From: Meghimatium bilineatum
Lineage: Eukaryota; Mollusca; Gastropoda; Stylommatophora; Philomycidae
Direction of reading: 5' to 3'
NCBI GenBank assembly: GCA_034231615.1
Contig: CM067322.1
Location: 55,928,828-55,992,827 of the forward strand
Length of the DNA: 64,000 nt
The position numbers and the translations under genes were made by a program. The notes under the pieces were generated by a model, which did no database searches, was not told the origin of the DNA, and saw nothing but the letters and a program-made list of their open reading frames with translations. Shown piece after piece: positions 1-11,139 of the stretch (the first letter of the stretch is position 1; every line of letters starts with the position of its first letter).

Positions 1-90
1 AAAGGTATAGTAGACAATGAAATCATCTTTCTATAGGATGAATGGTTCACCAGTTGCAAAGTGCCGTGTTTGTCTTGAGATATAGATACA

Positions 91-105
91 CCCCCCCCCC
101 CCCCC
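91..105. repeat. poly(C) run
   Basis: Fifteen consecutive C. Long homopolymers like this and the G12 run at 1383-1394 are prone to length error in assemblies. Confidence 0.95.
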
Positions 106-844
106 AAGAGTAGAAGGCTTCTTCGCTAGGCATTGTATTACGTCAAAAGCTATAGTTGCTTGGGTATGAAAGAAAGCTATGTAGAAATAACCCCACTGCA
201 CATGGGAATCAAAAGATATTATTCATATCTCCTGAGGATCTAAACCAAACAATCAACCAACTTTACAAAGGACAACGTCTTAGGTTTGTGTGATTCTACC
301 AAACTATTTATTGTGTGCACAATTTATACCTTTAAATAAAGTGTATAAAACATTAACTATCAAATGGAGCAATGTGCTGCTGTATTTATTGTGAAACATC
401 CTGTTTCTTTAATATTATTTCCTGCAAAGTGAGTACTTCTGACTGAGATCTGTTGCATTTATTGCAGAAGCTGTAAATATGCATTGGGATGCTTTATTTT
501 TTTTTATTCCCAGAGTTAACAACTAAATATCCTAAAATGATCTCCACTACGGTGAATCCTGGAAACTGGCATATTTGAAACTCAAGCTGTCAATGAAATG
601 AAACTTGGTCACAACAAAGCTATTTCTTATTGACATCTAAAAGTCAACAGTCTACAAATCTGTCAGTGTCCCACATAGAAAGCTTAGAAAGATGAGTTTT
701 ATATTTCTACAGATCTTGAAAGTGAGGACTGTGTCAAACTCCCTAAAATTTTGATGTAGTGTGGTTGAATTCAGAAAATATGTTGACTCAAGTTTCAAGG
801 CAAATAGGTGTCAGCTGAATGGAGGACCTGGTTCAAATTCCATC
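106..844. other. non-coding, no feature seen
   Basis: AT-rich sequence without a recognisable exon, repeat or RNA. Probably intron 14 of POMT2, because the next exon of that gene must lie further left. Confidence 0.5.
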
Positions 845-967
845 TTCACAGGTTGCAAACCTTGAATGTTAGACTACAGACTTTGATAATTACCATTCAC
901 AGCTTGTAAAACTTGAATGTTTGACCACAGACTTGGATCATTACCATGCACAGCTTGCAAACCTCAC
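845..967. repeat. 51 bp tandem repeat, 2.4 copies
   Basis: Units start at 845, 896 and 947 with the shared core CACAGCTTGCAAACCTTGAA and a following ATTACCA. Copies differ at several positions, so the array is not recent. Confidence 0.8.
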
Positions 968-1427
968 TTGAGATAGATCTAATCAACTCAAATACTATTC
1001 TGCTATGGATCTTCTATCAATTATCAAGAAACCCCTCCTCTTCCCTTCCACAAGAAAATTTAAACCAGTGAGTGATAAATTGTATGAAGTAAAAGTTGAT
1101 ACACAGGTTGAAGTGTTGAGACTGACTTTTATCACAAGAGATGTTCATTCAGCCGATAAACATTTCTTCAAAGATAGACGTAATCAACCCGTACAAAAAT
1201 ACTACTGGAAACTACTACTATTACCTCAACTTGAGATTCTCTTGATAAAATTGATAGAACACACTGTGGATGATGCTCAAAGTATTTCTGGTAGTAATTA
1301 ATGTGTTAAACAAGTGCTAGTCAATATGAGCACCAGGAGAAAAACATTGGACAATTGAGTGACCATGGACTCATCTGGTGAAGGGGGGGGGGGGTATCAT
1401 TTATTTTTATGTTCAAATAAATAAATA

Positions 1428-2550
1428 ACAAGATGTGGGATTCAAATAACAAGATGTGGGATTCAAATAACAAGATGTGGGATTCAAATAACAAGATGTG
1501 GGATTCAAATAACAAGATGTGGGATTCAAATAACAGGATGTGGGATTCAAATAACAAGATGTGGGATTCAAATAACAAGATGTGGGATTCAAATAACAAG
1601 ATGTGGGATTCAAATAACAAGATGTGGGATTCAAATAACAAGATGTGGGATTCAAATAACAAGATGTGGGATTCAAATAACAGGATGTGGGATTCAAATA
1701 ACAGGATGTGGGATTCAAATAACAAGATGTGGGATTCAAATAACAAGATGTGGGATTCAAATAACAAGATGTGGGATTCAAATAACAAGATGTGGGATTC
1801 AAATAACAAGATGTGGGATTCAAATAACAAGATGTGGGATTCAAATAAAAAGATGTGGGATTCAAATAACAAGATGTGGGATTCATATAACAAGATGTGG
1901 GATTCAAATAACAGGATGTGGGATTCAAATAACAAGATGTGGGATTCAAATAACAAGATGTGGGATTCAAATAACAAGATGTGGGATTCAAATAACAAGA
2001 TGTGGGATTCAAATAACAAGATGTGGGATTCAAATAACAAGATGTGGGATTCAAATAACAAGATGTGGGATTCAAATAAGAAGATGTGGGATTCAAATAA
2101 CAAGATGTGGGATTCAAATAAAAAGATGTGGGATTCAAATAACAAGATGTGGGATTCAAATAACAGGATGTGGGATTCAATTAACAAGATGTGGGATTCA
2201 AATAACAAGATGTGGGATTCAAATAACAAGATGTGGGATTCAAATAACAAGATGTGGGATTCAAATAACAAGATGTGGGATTCAAATAACAAGATGTGGT
2301 ATTCAAATAAAAAGATGTGGGATTCAAATAACACGATGTGGGATTTAAATAACAAGATGTGGGATTCAAATAACAAGATGTGGGATTCAAATAACAAAGA
2401 TGTGGGATTCAAATAACAAGATGTGGGATTCAAATAACAAGATGTGGGATTCAAATAACAAGATGTGGGATTCAAATAACATGATGTGGGATTCAAATAA
2501 CAAGATGTGGGATTCAAATAAGATGTGGGATTCAAATAACAAGATGTGGG
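1428..2550. repeat. 21 bp minisatellite, about 53 copies
   Basis: The unit AAGATGTGGGATTCAAATAA plus C repeats with very few substitutions over 1.1 kb, just after a G12 run and ATAAATAAATAA. Because 21 is a multiple of 3, frames on both strands stay open for hundreds of codons (repeats of MWDSNNK on plus, HILLFES and NPTSCYL on minus). These are artefacts of the period. A one-base insertion near 2396 and a short unit near 2518 break the phase at the right end. High homogeneity indicates recent expansion. Confidence 0.97.
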
Positions 2551-2654
2551 AAGTTGGAATATGATTTCCACCAGAAAAATCCCTTCAATAAACATTGGGA
2601 ACATGAGCTAATTTTTCATAATTTCTGGGGATAGAAACAACAATTAGCAAAAGT

Positions 2655-2895
2655 ACTCATCGTGTGACATATTCTTTCTGGAATGTAGTCTTCCTTAAGG
2701 ACCTTCTGAACACCTCACGATCCCGGGTGAGTTGTTTCCCTGTCTCCCACAGGGACAAGTTTAAACAGTCAGATATATCGTTTGTCTATCATCGTCTTGT
2801 GCAGCCTCGTCATCTGCTGCTGTTTACTCTGCCCTCTGCTATTAGTCTTTCCATGCTGTTATGTCTCTAGATGACCAAAAAGGTTTAACTTTCTT
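2655..2895 (-). mobile_element. LINE ORF2 C-terminal fragment
   Basis: Same sequence family as 45180-45420, 53850-54310 and 14925-15420, including the shared stretch CTTTCCATGCTGTTATGTCTC. On the minus strand these encode the basic C-terminus of an endonuclease/reverse-transcriptase LINE. This copy is decayed and carries stops. Confidence 0.6.
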
Positions 2896-3445
2896 GTTAT
2901 GATGTTATTTAGAAGTCAACCATCTTCGACATTTAATGATTGAAACACTGAAAGCACTGAAGCTAGCAAATAAAAGTCCTCATACAAATATAAATTAAAT
3001 AGGTAATTCTGGGAACAGGGAAATGAAGTTTTGCTAATCACTGGAAACAGATATAACAACAACACAAATCGACGTTTCGACCAAAATGCCTTTATCGAGA
3101 CAGCATACACAACAAAAAAACCACAAGCAAGAATGACACAGTGAACGTTCACATGGCAGAGTAAAAGTCAATGTGGAGATAACACAGGAGGCTGAAACTA
3201 AGTCAGAGGTGAAATAACACAAGCAAATAATATACAAAACACAGCCAAATACATGTGAAATGAGACAAACAGAGAATTTGCCACTCTTATATCTTTGGGA
3301 TCAAGGACCATCAGTTGTATGGATGATATGTTGTTTCGTCACTTCTTTGTTTGTTGTGTTAAACTACTATCAAATATTTATATTATGATAACCAAGTGAT
3401 CTGTAACTATATACATTAAGTTTAATGACAGCAAACATAACATAC
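2896..3445. other. non-coding, possible old repeat
   Basis: No exon found. A stretch near 3060-3110 (ACGTTTCGACC, then CTTTATCGAGACAGC) has the look of a repeat end, but I could not assign it to a family. Confidence 0.4.
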
Positions 3446-3534
3446 ATCTTGCATCAATGATCTCTTCAACACTCCAGACTGATGTTGCATCACGCAAGTT
3501 AGGTTGACAGCTAACTTCTAGCTGCTCCCAGCCC
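3446..3534 (-). CDS. POMT2: POMT2 exon 14: end of MIR region, last exon in window
   Basis: 89 bp, acceptor TTCATAG and donor GTATGTT. It completes Trp and encodes GWEQLEVSCQPNLRDATSVW, then SVEEIIDAR and one base. GWEQxEVxC closes the third MIR repeat in the family. The downstream exon, starting in phase 1, was not found between 1 and 3445 and must lie left of the window. Confidence 0.92.
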
Positions 3535-3840
3535 CTATGAAGAATAATTAATGAATCTATTAGATTCGAAAATAAATGTAGTCACAGAAGCTAGTTCTCT
3601 CAGTATAATTATGTCACAATTAAAAAATAATTTGTTAAGATTGTTGCAAAGCTAAATAGACAGTTTTTGACTTTATAAAAAGTGTTTGTGACACACAAGT
3701 AATTATGCTAGCACCATTCCTGTAATCAGTTTTCATTAATTTTGTCAATGCCATGTTTTCCAAACAGAATATATTATAGTAAATTGATTTATTGAACTTT
3801 GCAATTCGTCTTAGAGAACCAATGTTCTCAGTTTACCAAC

Positions 3841-3992
3841 CATTTAGGAAGTTTCCTGTCATGTGAGTGCAAGAGGCACCTAACATGGTAGTGGATGAAC
3901 TTAATCTTTGACCTTACGGTCTGAACTTTGTCCCCTCTGTTAGCTCCTTCAATTTCCACTAGCCATATATCATTTGCATCTCCTGTACCATT
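3841..3992 (-). CDS. POMT2: POMT2 exon 13: MIR repeat 3
   Basis: 152 bp, acceptor TATTTCAG. It starts NGTGDANDIWLVEIEGANRG and ends HSHDRKLPKW, with the Trp codon split. The only donor that keeps the frame with exon 14 is GTTGGT at 3835-3840, which is weaker than the other donors in the gene. A GTAAGG inside the exon (3912-3917) looks like a donor but would drop the conserved FIHYHVRCLLHSH segment. Confidence 0.9.
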
Positions 3993-4500
3993 CTGAAATA
4001 TAGTAATATTAATACTAATGGCACATTACAATCAAAAATGTATAAAAAGTATAACAATCTCAATAGAAGAGAATTATAAAAATATAGAAAAAAATTGAAA
4101 TTTCTATGATTGCCAGAAATATGCACAGAATTTTTGGTCTGTGATTTGGCATGAATGTATCAGATTTAAAAAGTAGGAAAAATAACGATAATTTTGTTGT
4201 TATATTTTTGTCTACTTTCAAAATATAACATTAATAACTCTAACAAAGGTAGCAGTTAGCTCTAGTCTACCAATTTTATCTAAGTTGTTTTGTGAAATAA
4301 AACTTGGTATGTCCTTGTGTGTTTCTGTGTATCGTGATATACTGGGCGTGTCTGACACAGGCATTATTGTTGGTACCACGGATTCATAAATTGTTGTGAT
4401 GGTTTTGTAATTGTGGTCTTGGTGGATTCTCAGTCTACTGTCAGCAAACACACGGTGCCTAGTCCCACCTGCAAAGCTGATGATAGACATCATTTTATTT

Positions 4501-4663
4501 TTCTTCTTCTTCTTCAGCGTTCATTCTCAAACTCCTGCTGAATTCTCTTGTAGCAGGACCATTGTCCTACTAGATTTTCAGCAAGATGTAGCCCAGAGAA
4601 TGGAAATGCGTTGTGTCGCCGTTTTATTTGCGCCAATGGCCCGACAACTCCGTCTTCTGCTGA
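4501..4663 (-). mobile_element. SINE-B copy
   Basis: Full-length short retroposon, read on the minus strand and ending in (GAA)n. It is flanked by ATTTTATTT at 4492-4500 and again at 4664-4672. The body matches the copies at 15013, 26394 and 63826. Confidence 0.8.
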
Positions 4664-5584
4664 ATTTTATTTTATTTGGGTGGTTTGTTCCAAATCTAAT
4701 CTCACTCTGTGGCTTCACTCTGAATGGCTTTAGTAGTTTTGGCTACTTTACTTGACCATTTAATATTTAATTGCAATGCCCACCTATTTTTAAACTAGTG
4801 TGTCATTTCATTTCCTACAATGTTGCAATGGATTGTGTCCATTGGGTTGATATTTATTTTTAAAGCATTGCCTTAAGCCATTGAGTACTAATGCCTCTAT
4901 TGCTCTATTACTATTATGTGCAGGTTGGCAGGAATCACTGTTTAAGGGTGAAATGGTGTAAACTTGTGAGGTGTGGACCTTTTTGAACACCATTAGCTTT
5001 CAAAGATTATACTGCAGGGAACAGTTGAGGGAGAATGGAAAAAAGGTGAACAAACTGGCAGGAAGGTCAACAGATATGACAGAAGGATGATGAACAAAGA
5101 AAATGTGTGATGATGATGAATATGATGACATCAAGTTATGGTCATCAGGTTGAAATTTTTCTACACTTGTCCATATGACGGAGGTTAGGGCCTTTTGTGC
5201 TATCCGCTTTAATGAAGCACCACTACAACCCTGTCTGGTTATGGGTTTTATTATTTTAATATATACTGAAGAATATTAAAAACACACCACTATTATATAT
5301 ACTGTTGCAGAGAAGCTGGGGATAAAAAGTGTGAGAATGAATTTTCCCCGTGTGTCATGAGGTAGAGTGCGAATGGCTACCGGAATGAAAAGTGAATAAG
5401 TCAACCTTTGGGTTTGTGTACAGACTACACGAAAACAATGAAAATTACACATGTAACATGATTCCCAGAAGCTATGAGCTTGAAAATGGGCAGGCAATAT
5501 TGCAGTATACTCGCTATAAAAAGGCAGTTGAGACTAATCACCCAGTACATATTCTTGAAATGCCACGACTATCTGAAAACTACC
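4664..5584. other. intron 12 sequence, no feature seen
   Basis: AT-rich. Short open frames here lack homology or splice context. Confidence 0.4.
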
Positions 5585-6545
5585 ACCTGTGAGCCATTGG
5601 TATGTTGGAGACTGGAATGAGTTCGCAGACCATTGCCAGGAGGATAAATTATCACCACAGCACTATTGTACGCCTCAATGAATGTTACGGAGATGCTGGC
5701 AGTGCTCAGGATAGACTTCGGAGTGGCCAACCACGAGTTACTATCATCATATTGTGCTGAGTTACCTAAGGAATCATTCCCTCCCTCCAAGTCAAACAGT
5801 AAGAGCAATAGTGGGCAGAAGTGGGCAAGTCTCTCAAATGACAGTCATGTGACGACTCAGAGATACAGGCATAACTGCATGATGACCTTATGTTGGGACA
5901 AACTTGACTCACAGACATCGTCAGCAGTGCATACAATAGGCAGAGCAAAATGTCAGATGGACTAAACTGCAGTGGAATGCTGTCCTACGCACAGACGAGA
6001 GCAGATTCAATCTCTCCTTTGCTCATGTAAGTATGCGGATTTTGTGACAGTGTGAAGAGCACTTTGCAGATTGATGTGTTTGTCAGCACAATAGATTTGC
6101 AGGTGGCAGTATTCACATTCTGGGAGGATTCAGTTTTCACATCACTTGCCTCTGCACATATTCCATGGAAATTTTAATATTGTGAGATTTTATAGAGATG
6201 AGGTTCTGGGTGCATTGGTTGTTCCCACGTTCACAAATTATCCAGACTTGCAGCTTCTCCAGCAGGATAACGCACACCGCATGCATTACACAGCAATATC
6301 TACAGCAGCAGAACATTGTGATGATTGATTGGTCTGCCCTATCAACAGATGTCCCCTATAGAACATCTGTGGGACAAGCTTGGATGCAGAGTCTTACAGT
6401 CAAGTTTCTCCAAGTGGTCGAAGCTGCTCTTGCACGTGAATGGGACTTGATTCCTCGAAATTTCCTTCAGAGACCTTGTGCTTTCCATTAGAAACCGCTG
6501 CAAAGCTTGTTTGCAAGCACATGGTGGACATACCAGATACTGAGG
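5585..6545 (+). pseudogene. Tc1-like transposase remnant
   Basis: Broken frames read on plus as a Tc1-type transposase. There is an N-terminal helix-turn-helix (GMLETGMSSQTIARRINYHH then STIVRLNECYG), a middle block VQWNAVLRTDESRF containing the first catalytic Asp, then LQLLQQDNAH with the second Asp. The C-terminal block runs from ITQQYLQQQNIVMIDW through VAREWDLIP-like sequence and ends near NRCKACLQAHGGHT. Frameshifts and stops interrupt it several times. Terminal inverted repeats were not identified. It is an inactive relic in intron 12 of POMT2. Confidence 0.85.
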
Positions 6546-7084
6546 TTAAAGTGAAAGATTTTTTATTATTGGTTGTAATTTTGGTTTTCTCCCTTACCTG
6601 CAAAGCATGCAATCTATTGCATAACAATCAAATGTATAACAAGCATGCAAGAATTAAGGACTAGTATGGATTCATAGGAAAATGAACAAAGATTTCAAAT
6701 ATGTAAACTTGTAAACACTTATATTTACATTTCACACACTGTTCCTGGATTATACAGGTGGTGCATTTTTAATGTGCTTTAGTATATATACATTACTGAC
6801 AGGTTATCCATGGTGATGATGACAGTTTGTTTCTTTGTCTGGTGTTTAAGTGTATCTGATGTATGTCTAATAGTTTCTTTCTAAACTTCAAATTACTTTC
6901 TGTATTTCATAGTGACAGTTATGAATGAGTCTTACTGTTTCATTTCAAAAGGATGCCTCCTCTTATTTTCAATAGAACTTGTACAAGAACCATATTGACA
7001 GTTTTGCTGAAATTATATTGATTGATTAACTTGATTGCTATGAGCCTTCTTACTTATGATTACACCCTAATGACTGCTGAAGTT
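6546..7084. other. intron 12 sequence, no feature seen
   Basis: AT-rich, without recognised repeat or exon. Confidence 0.4.
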
Positions 7085-7205
7085 GAATATGTTGGGTCAG
7101 TGACACAAATAAAACAGCGACACAATAAATTTCTATTCTCTAAACTACATCCTGCTGGAAACCTAGGAGAAAAATGTTCTGCTACAAGAGAGATTCAGCA
7201 GATGT
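7085..7205 (+). mobile_element. SINE-B copy, degenerate
   Basis: Contains AATAAAACAGCGACACAATA, then a CTACATCCTGCTGGAAA block and GCTACAAGAGA, in the SINE-B order on plus. The (GAA)n tail is not preserved. Confidence 0.7.
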
Positions 7206-8253
7206 TGAAGGACAAACACTAAAAAATACATCCTTTTGCTTTCAATCCTTGACTGAGATGTCATAGTTTAGCTCAGAAAAATCACCTGTTTGGCAACCAG
7301 ACCTGGACTTCTAGTTCAGGGTACAAAGAATAGAATAGCTGTCTTATTTCCAGGCATGCCACAAGAAGAGACTGAAGAAAGTTGGGGGGGTTGGATGAAA
7401 ACATATCAGCTGTGAAAAAAAAAATCAGCATTGTTACTGCATATCTTGTCTTGATTTCTTACTTTTGTCTTCTCTTACATCTCCATGTATGATGAGGTCC
7501 AGGCCCGGCGGAAGAGGACCTTTGTCCTTTTGTGGTTGATGCCTAGGTGGTGAGGAATATTAGATATACCATTACTGGCAGGAAGGTAAACAGATATGAC
7601 AGAAGGATGATGAACTAATTGGCCAAGAAGTATATGCTGCGCTCGTAGCAGGAGGTGATGTGCCTGGGATACTGTCCAACTGGAACGCTTTCCTTCGGGA
7701 ACTAAACATACATCCATACACCCCCTTAAAGCAACAATGCTTTTGAGACAACAAACTTCATACAAGTTCAGGTGTCACCTTTGTTACTCAACTGAGGAAG
7801 ATCTGTGCTTTTGTCAGAAAGATTATGGATTGTCAAGAGCTAATAGCTGACAGGATTACTTCATCATCATCAGTTCAGAAAATCTGAGTTTCTGTTCAAG
7901 GTAGACTTGAATATACCGGTATTACCTTTTCAAATAAACTTGTAAGAATAACATTAGCAATTTTTTGCTTTGATTTAGATATTGAGATGCAAAGTTATTT
8001 CACTGTAAACTAGTAAACAGTTTCTTCTGAACCTGTTTACTTATTATTACAATATAATAATTTGCTTATGTATAAAATATACTGCCAGTCTTTGTAACTT
8101 CTTAGCTTGCTTTCTTCTTTTGTCCACATAAAATGTGCCTATATCTGTAATTGTGTATTTGCATACTTCTATATTTTGTGCTTTCATATCATTTTCTAAT
8201 GATCATTAAAAATGTTCTCAAATTAGTACAAGAACACAGAAAAGGGTTCTCAC
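7206..8253. other. intron 12 sequence with faint SINE-A-like remnant
   Basis: Mostly featureless. Bases 7295-7400 resemble, in decayed form, the 5' half of SINE-A (CTTCTAGTTCAGGGTACAAA...AGGCATGCCAC) and share this variant with 26790-26860 in the opposite orientation. Confidence 0.4.
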
Positions 8254-8332
8254 CTGGCCATATCCTGATACTTGGTAATGATGTCTACTGATTGGAGCGA
8301 GTTCCCTGTGGCTATGGAGGTTACGACGAGTC
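8254..8332 (-). CDS. POMT2: POMT2 exon 12: MIR repeat 2
   Basis: 79 bp, acceptor TTGTTAG and donor GTGAGAAC. It encodes TRRNLHSHRELAPISRHHYQ, then VSGYGQ. The T-RNLHSH and HYQVSGYG stretches are diagnostic for the second MIR repeat. Phase joins exactly to exons 11 and 13. Confidence 0.94.
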
Positions 8333-8584
8333 CTAACAAAGAAACATGAAGCCTCCAATAACTACATTACTAAAGAAATGTTTGACATTACCTAGGAAGT
8401 TTTGCAGTAGTTTAAACTCCTAACATATGCACACTACGTGGATATATAGAAGAATAGAGAAGAAAAGAAAAGAAAGAAAGAAGTTCTGACAATACTAAAT
8501 ATGAAAAAAAGAGATATTATAGCTGATAAGAATCAAACAAATTAAATATTTTTGACGTATTGAAAGTCATGCCACCTTGTTGAA

Positions 8585-8745
8585 GGCCTAACTTGGAGGT
8601 AGAGTCGAGAGGCAGAGATACAAGTGGGGGGAAAACATCATGAGAAGGATAGGATACAGTCTAGCAGAGTGCACTACCAAAACAAAAGACAGATTTTAAA
8701 GGTCCTTTGCAGCCAACCTTTGATGTGGAGATGGAACTTGATGAT
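8585..8745 (+). mobile_element. LINE ORF2 C-terminal fragment
   Basis: Plus-strand frames give GRQRYKWGENIMRRIGYSLA followed by ECTTKTKDRF, the basic tail common to endonuclease/RT LINEs, ending in GATGATGAT as is usual for such 3' ends. Short and decayed. Confidence 0.55.
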
Positions 8746-9176
8746 GATTTGCAAACTGATATTAAATATTTGCTGTGTTATGAGAAACTACTAGTCATCT
8801 TATATGGTTTCTAGTAAAACACTGTAATAAATTAAAGTCACTGTAAGTGGTGCCTCATATTTTAAGAGTTAATGTATAAAAAAAATATCTGCTGTATAAT
8901 GTCTATGAATATTTAACTCACTTGAAACCACGATCACTTGGAGCTAAACACGTTACATACATGAGTGGTATTCTTGGCATGCAACATGCAGCTTCATCAA
9001 GAGGAATGGAGTACACATGGGGAAACCATAGTACAATGAAGTCAATACTTTAAATCTTTTACGGCTTTTTTCTTTTTGATACATAAATTTGCTGTCTTAT
9101 ATGGTATTAGGACTAGTGAAAAAATCTCACAATTTCATTTCTTAACTAACTTTGGTTTCATATTTAGTGGAAGTCT

Positions 9177-9425
9177 TCTTCTCATTCGCAGCTGAACATG
9201 TCTACACAGCAAGGTTTTCTTAATGAATGCTGCTGTATTTGAATGCTTCTCAGTGTTCCCATACAGCTTTCTGTGAATATCCATCTGTGGGCAGGTGTTC
9301 CTCCTTTAACTGGTTTTGTGTAATGCAGTTTTGCAGGATATGTTTTACTGCCTGCCCAAAGGGCACAGAGGCGATGGAACCAGTCTTAGTTTAGTGGAAA
9401 TTAAACCATTCACACAGTTCTTAAT
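9177..9425 (-). mobile_element. 3' end of (GAA)n-tailed RNase H LINE
   Basis: Aligned by eye with 54500-54740: both read, on plus, from CATGTCTACACAG through TGCTGCTGTATTTGAA to GGCACAGAGG and GATGGAACCAGTCTTAGT. On minus this is the zinc-knuckle C-terminus and short 3' UTR of the LINE whose longest copy is 20377-23174. 5'-truncated. Confidence 0.75.
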
Positions 9426-9427
9426 TT

Positions 9428-9570
9428 TCTTCTGCTTTAGTTTTCAAACTCATGCATATCAGCAGGATGTAGTCCAGAGAACGGAGTGCCTTGTCATGGT
9501 TTTTAGTTGCGATGTCTGAGCCTTTCGGCCTAATACATCAGACTTCAACATTGCTTCTGGGTTACTTTAA
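9428..9570 (-). mobile_element. SINE-A copy, left half (split by piggyBac-like element)
   Basis: Matches the tail half of SINE-A (GCAGGATGTAGTCCAGAGAA, CGATGTCTGAGCCTTTCGGC, CATCAGACTTCAACA). It stops at TTAA 9567-9570 and resumes at 10681. Confidence 0.85.
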
Positions 9571-10680
9571 CCTTTAGGGCCCTGAATTAAAAATTAAGAA
9601 ACATCCCCTTGGGCCTGAATTCTTTTTTGGAAAATTTTCGTTATTGATGGTGGGTGTTTTGAAAACGTGATAACTTTTTTATTTTAAAAGATATCAAAAT
9701 AATTTTTGCATATCTAAATAAAGGAGTGAATAGTGAATATAGTCATGTTTTTGTTGTTGTTGTATGTATGATATGACAGTTGTGAGCAAGTTGTGAAGTT
9801 GAAAATTCGGGGGGAAAATCGCAAAACGCAATTTTCAAATCGCACATGTAACTTCTTGACGACCCTAATACTTGAGCAATGCGTGGAATCATTGATAAAA
9901 TCCTCATAAATACCTATACTTATTGTATATATATTGTTTTATATCAAAACTAGTATAAGATGAACTAAAAAAACTAATAAAACGTGAAGAAATTGCATAT
10001 AACGTCCGCCCGGTAAACACTAGGTCTATCCCGACACGCAGCGTAATTATTGTCTATGCACTCACGTGGCACCCCTGATACATATTATTTTTGTGTTTTT
10101 GAACAACTACACAAACATTCTTATCAAATAACAACATATTAAACACAAAAAACAACAATTAAAACATGTAGTTTATAAGAAATCGCATTTAACGTCCGTC
10201 CGGTAAACACTAGGTCTAGCCCGACACGCAGCGTAATTATTGTCTAAGCACACACGTGGCACCCCTGATACATATTATTTTTGTGTTTTTGAACGACTAC
10301 ACAAACATTCTTATCAAATAACAACATATTAAACATAAAAAACAACAATTAAAACATGTATTCACGATCACTTAGCCATGCCATGGTACTCAATTTGATA
10401 GTAAAATATGGCTAAAAAATGGCCAACGTCGTTCCAGAAATTCGCTGACAAAACCAGCTGGTTTTCTCTCTTCTTGCAGTCATAATGAGTAAAGTAACTT
10501 GACCTTTAAACTGCGACGTATTCCTAGCGTCGTTTGGCGTCTTTTATACGTCACGGGATCATTACTTTGTGAAGTTCCGTACTCGGGAATCGGGCGATAT
10601 CCTATGTAGCGGGATTTCGCCTGCAGGCACAACGGAGCTGTTCTCATAGGCGCATTATTGCGACCGCAGAGTCGTAAAGG
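9571..10680. mobile_element. non-autonomous piggyBac-like element
   Basis: 1,110 bp bounded by TTAA on both sides (9567-9570 and 10681-10684), the target used by piggyBac transposases. The ends are inverted: CCTTTAGGG on the left and, read inward on the other strand, CCTTTACGACTCTGCGGTCG on the right. The flanks are two halves of one SINE-A copy, which fixes the boundaries independently. No open frame of note, so it depends on a transposase elsewhere. It contains a 190 bp tandem duplication. GC-rich right end (10500-10680). Confidence 0.88.
9988..10360. repeat. 190 bp tandem duplication inside the piggyBac-like element
   Basis: Unit 1 starts at 9988 and unit 2 at 10178. Both run from AGAAATYGCATWTAACGTCC through GACACGCAGCGTAATTATTG to AACAATTAAAACATGTA with only scattered differences. 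The unit may carry binding sites, but that is not shown. Confidence 0.93.
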
Positions 10681-10805
10681 TTAACTTATATGGGATGTGA
10701 CAGCCAACTCTACCCCAAAACCTACTTAGTCACTGCTTACAACATGCTTGGCAGGTAACAGTGTTGCTGTTCTCTGCTCCTCCTTCAGCCCTGACAATGC
10801 ACAGA
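10681..10805 (-). mobile_element. SINE-A copy, right half
   Basis: Continues the copy broken at 9570: CTTATATGGGATGTGACAGC, then CTACTTAGTCACTGCTTACA and CAGGTAACAGTGTTGCTGTT. This is the order expected for SINE-A read on minus. Confidence 0.85.
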
Positions 10806-10946
10806 TGACAAAGCACTGATAAAGTTACTGAACATAAATGTGATACCCAAAAAAACTCAATACTGGTTTAAAAAACAATCCTACACAAGGTAAGCATAAA
10901 TTAATTATCCTATCACTATTAATAATTGTATTTTTAAATAACATAC

Positions 10947-11074
10947 GCTATATGCTCCAATCGAACGAGATCCCCATGGTGTACATAAAGCAGGTCCTCA
11001 TTTGCTCCAATTTCTCTGTCAGCATATTTGATTTTCCACTTGTTATTATCATCCTTATGACTATATGTTGTTAC
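10947..11074 (-). CDS. POMT2: POMT2 exon 11: MIR repeats 1-2
   Basis: 128 bp, acceptor TTCACAG and donor GTATGT. It begins VTTYSHKDDNNKWKIKYAD and ends HHGDLVRLEHIA with the Ala codon split. The HxDxNNxW and HGDxVRLEH motifs are typical of MIR repeats in POMT2. The middle (REIGANEDLLYV) is the variable loop. Confidence 0.94.
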
Positions 11075-11139
11075 CTGTGAAGCAAAGAAATGTATTTTAG
11101 CATTCATCCTAAACATTCGTACACAGTAACTACTGTCAC

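Noticed and set aside
1428..2550. CRISPR-like array
   Set aside because: Units are contiguous with no spacers, and the window is clearly eukaryotic; the same applies to the arrays at 13.5, 18, 26 and 44 kb.
1321..2604. Long open frames on both strands (up to 427 codons)
   Set aside because: They only read through the 21 bp minisatellite, whose period is a multiple of three; composition is a pure heptapeptide repeat with no start or splice context.
3912..3917. GTAAGG donor ending POMT2 exon 13 early
   Set aside because: The sequence beyond it continues the conserved MIR repeat (FIHYHVRCLLHSH...LPKW) and the phase fits exon 14 only with the later donor.
4411..4755. 114-codon open frame with a phenylalanine run
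   Set aside because: The Phe run is the (TTC)n tail of an antisense SINE-B copy, and the rest is SINE body.
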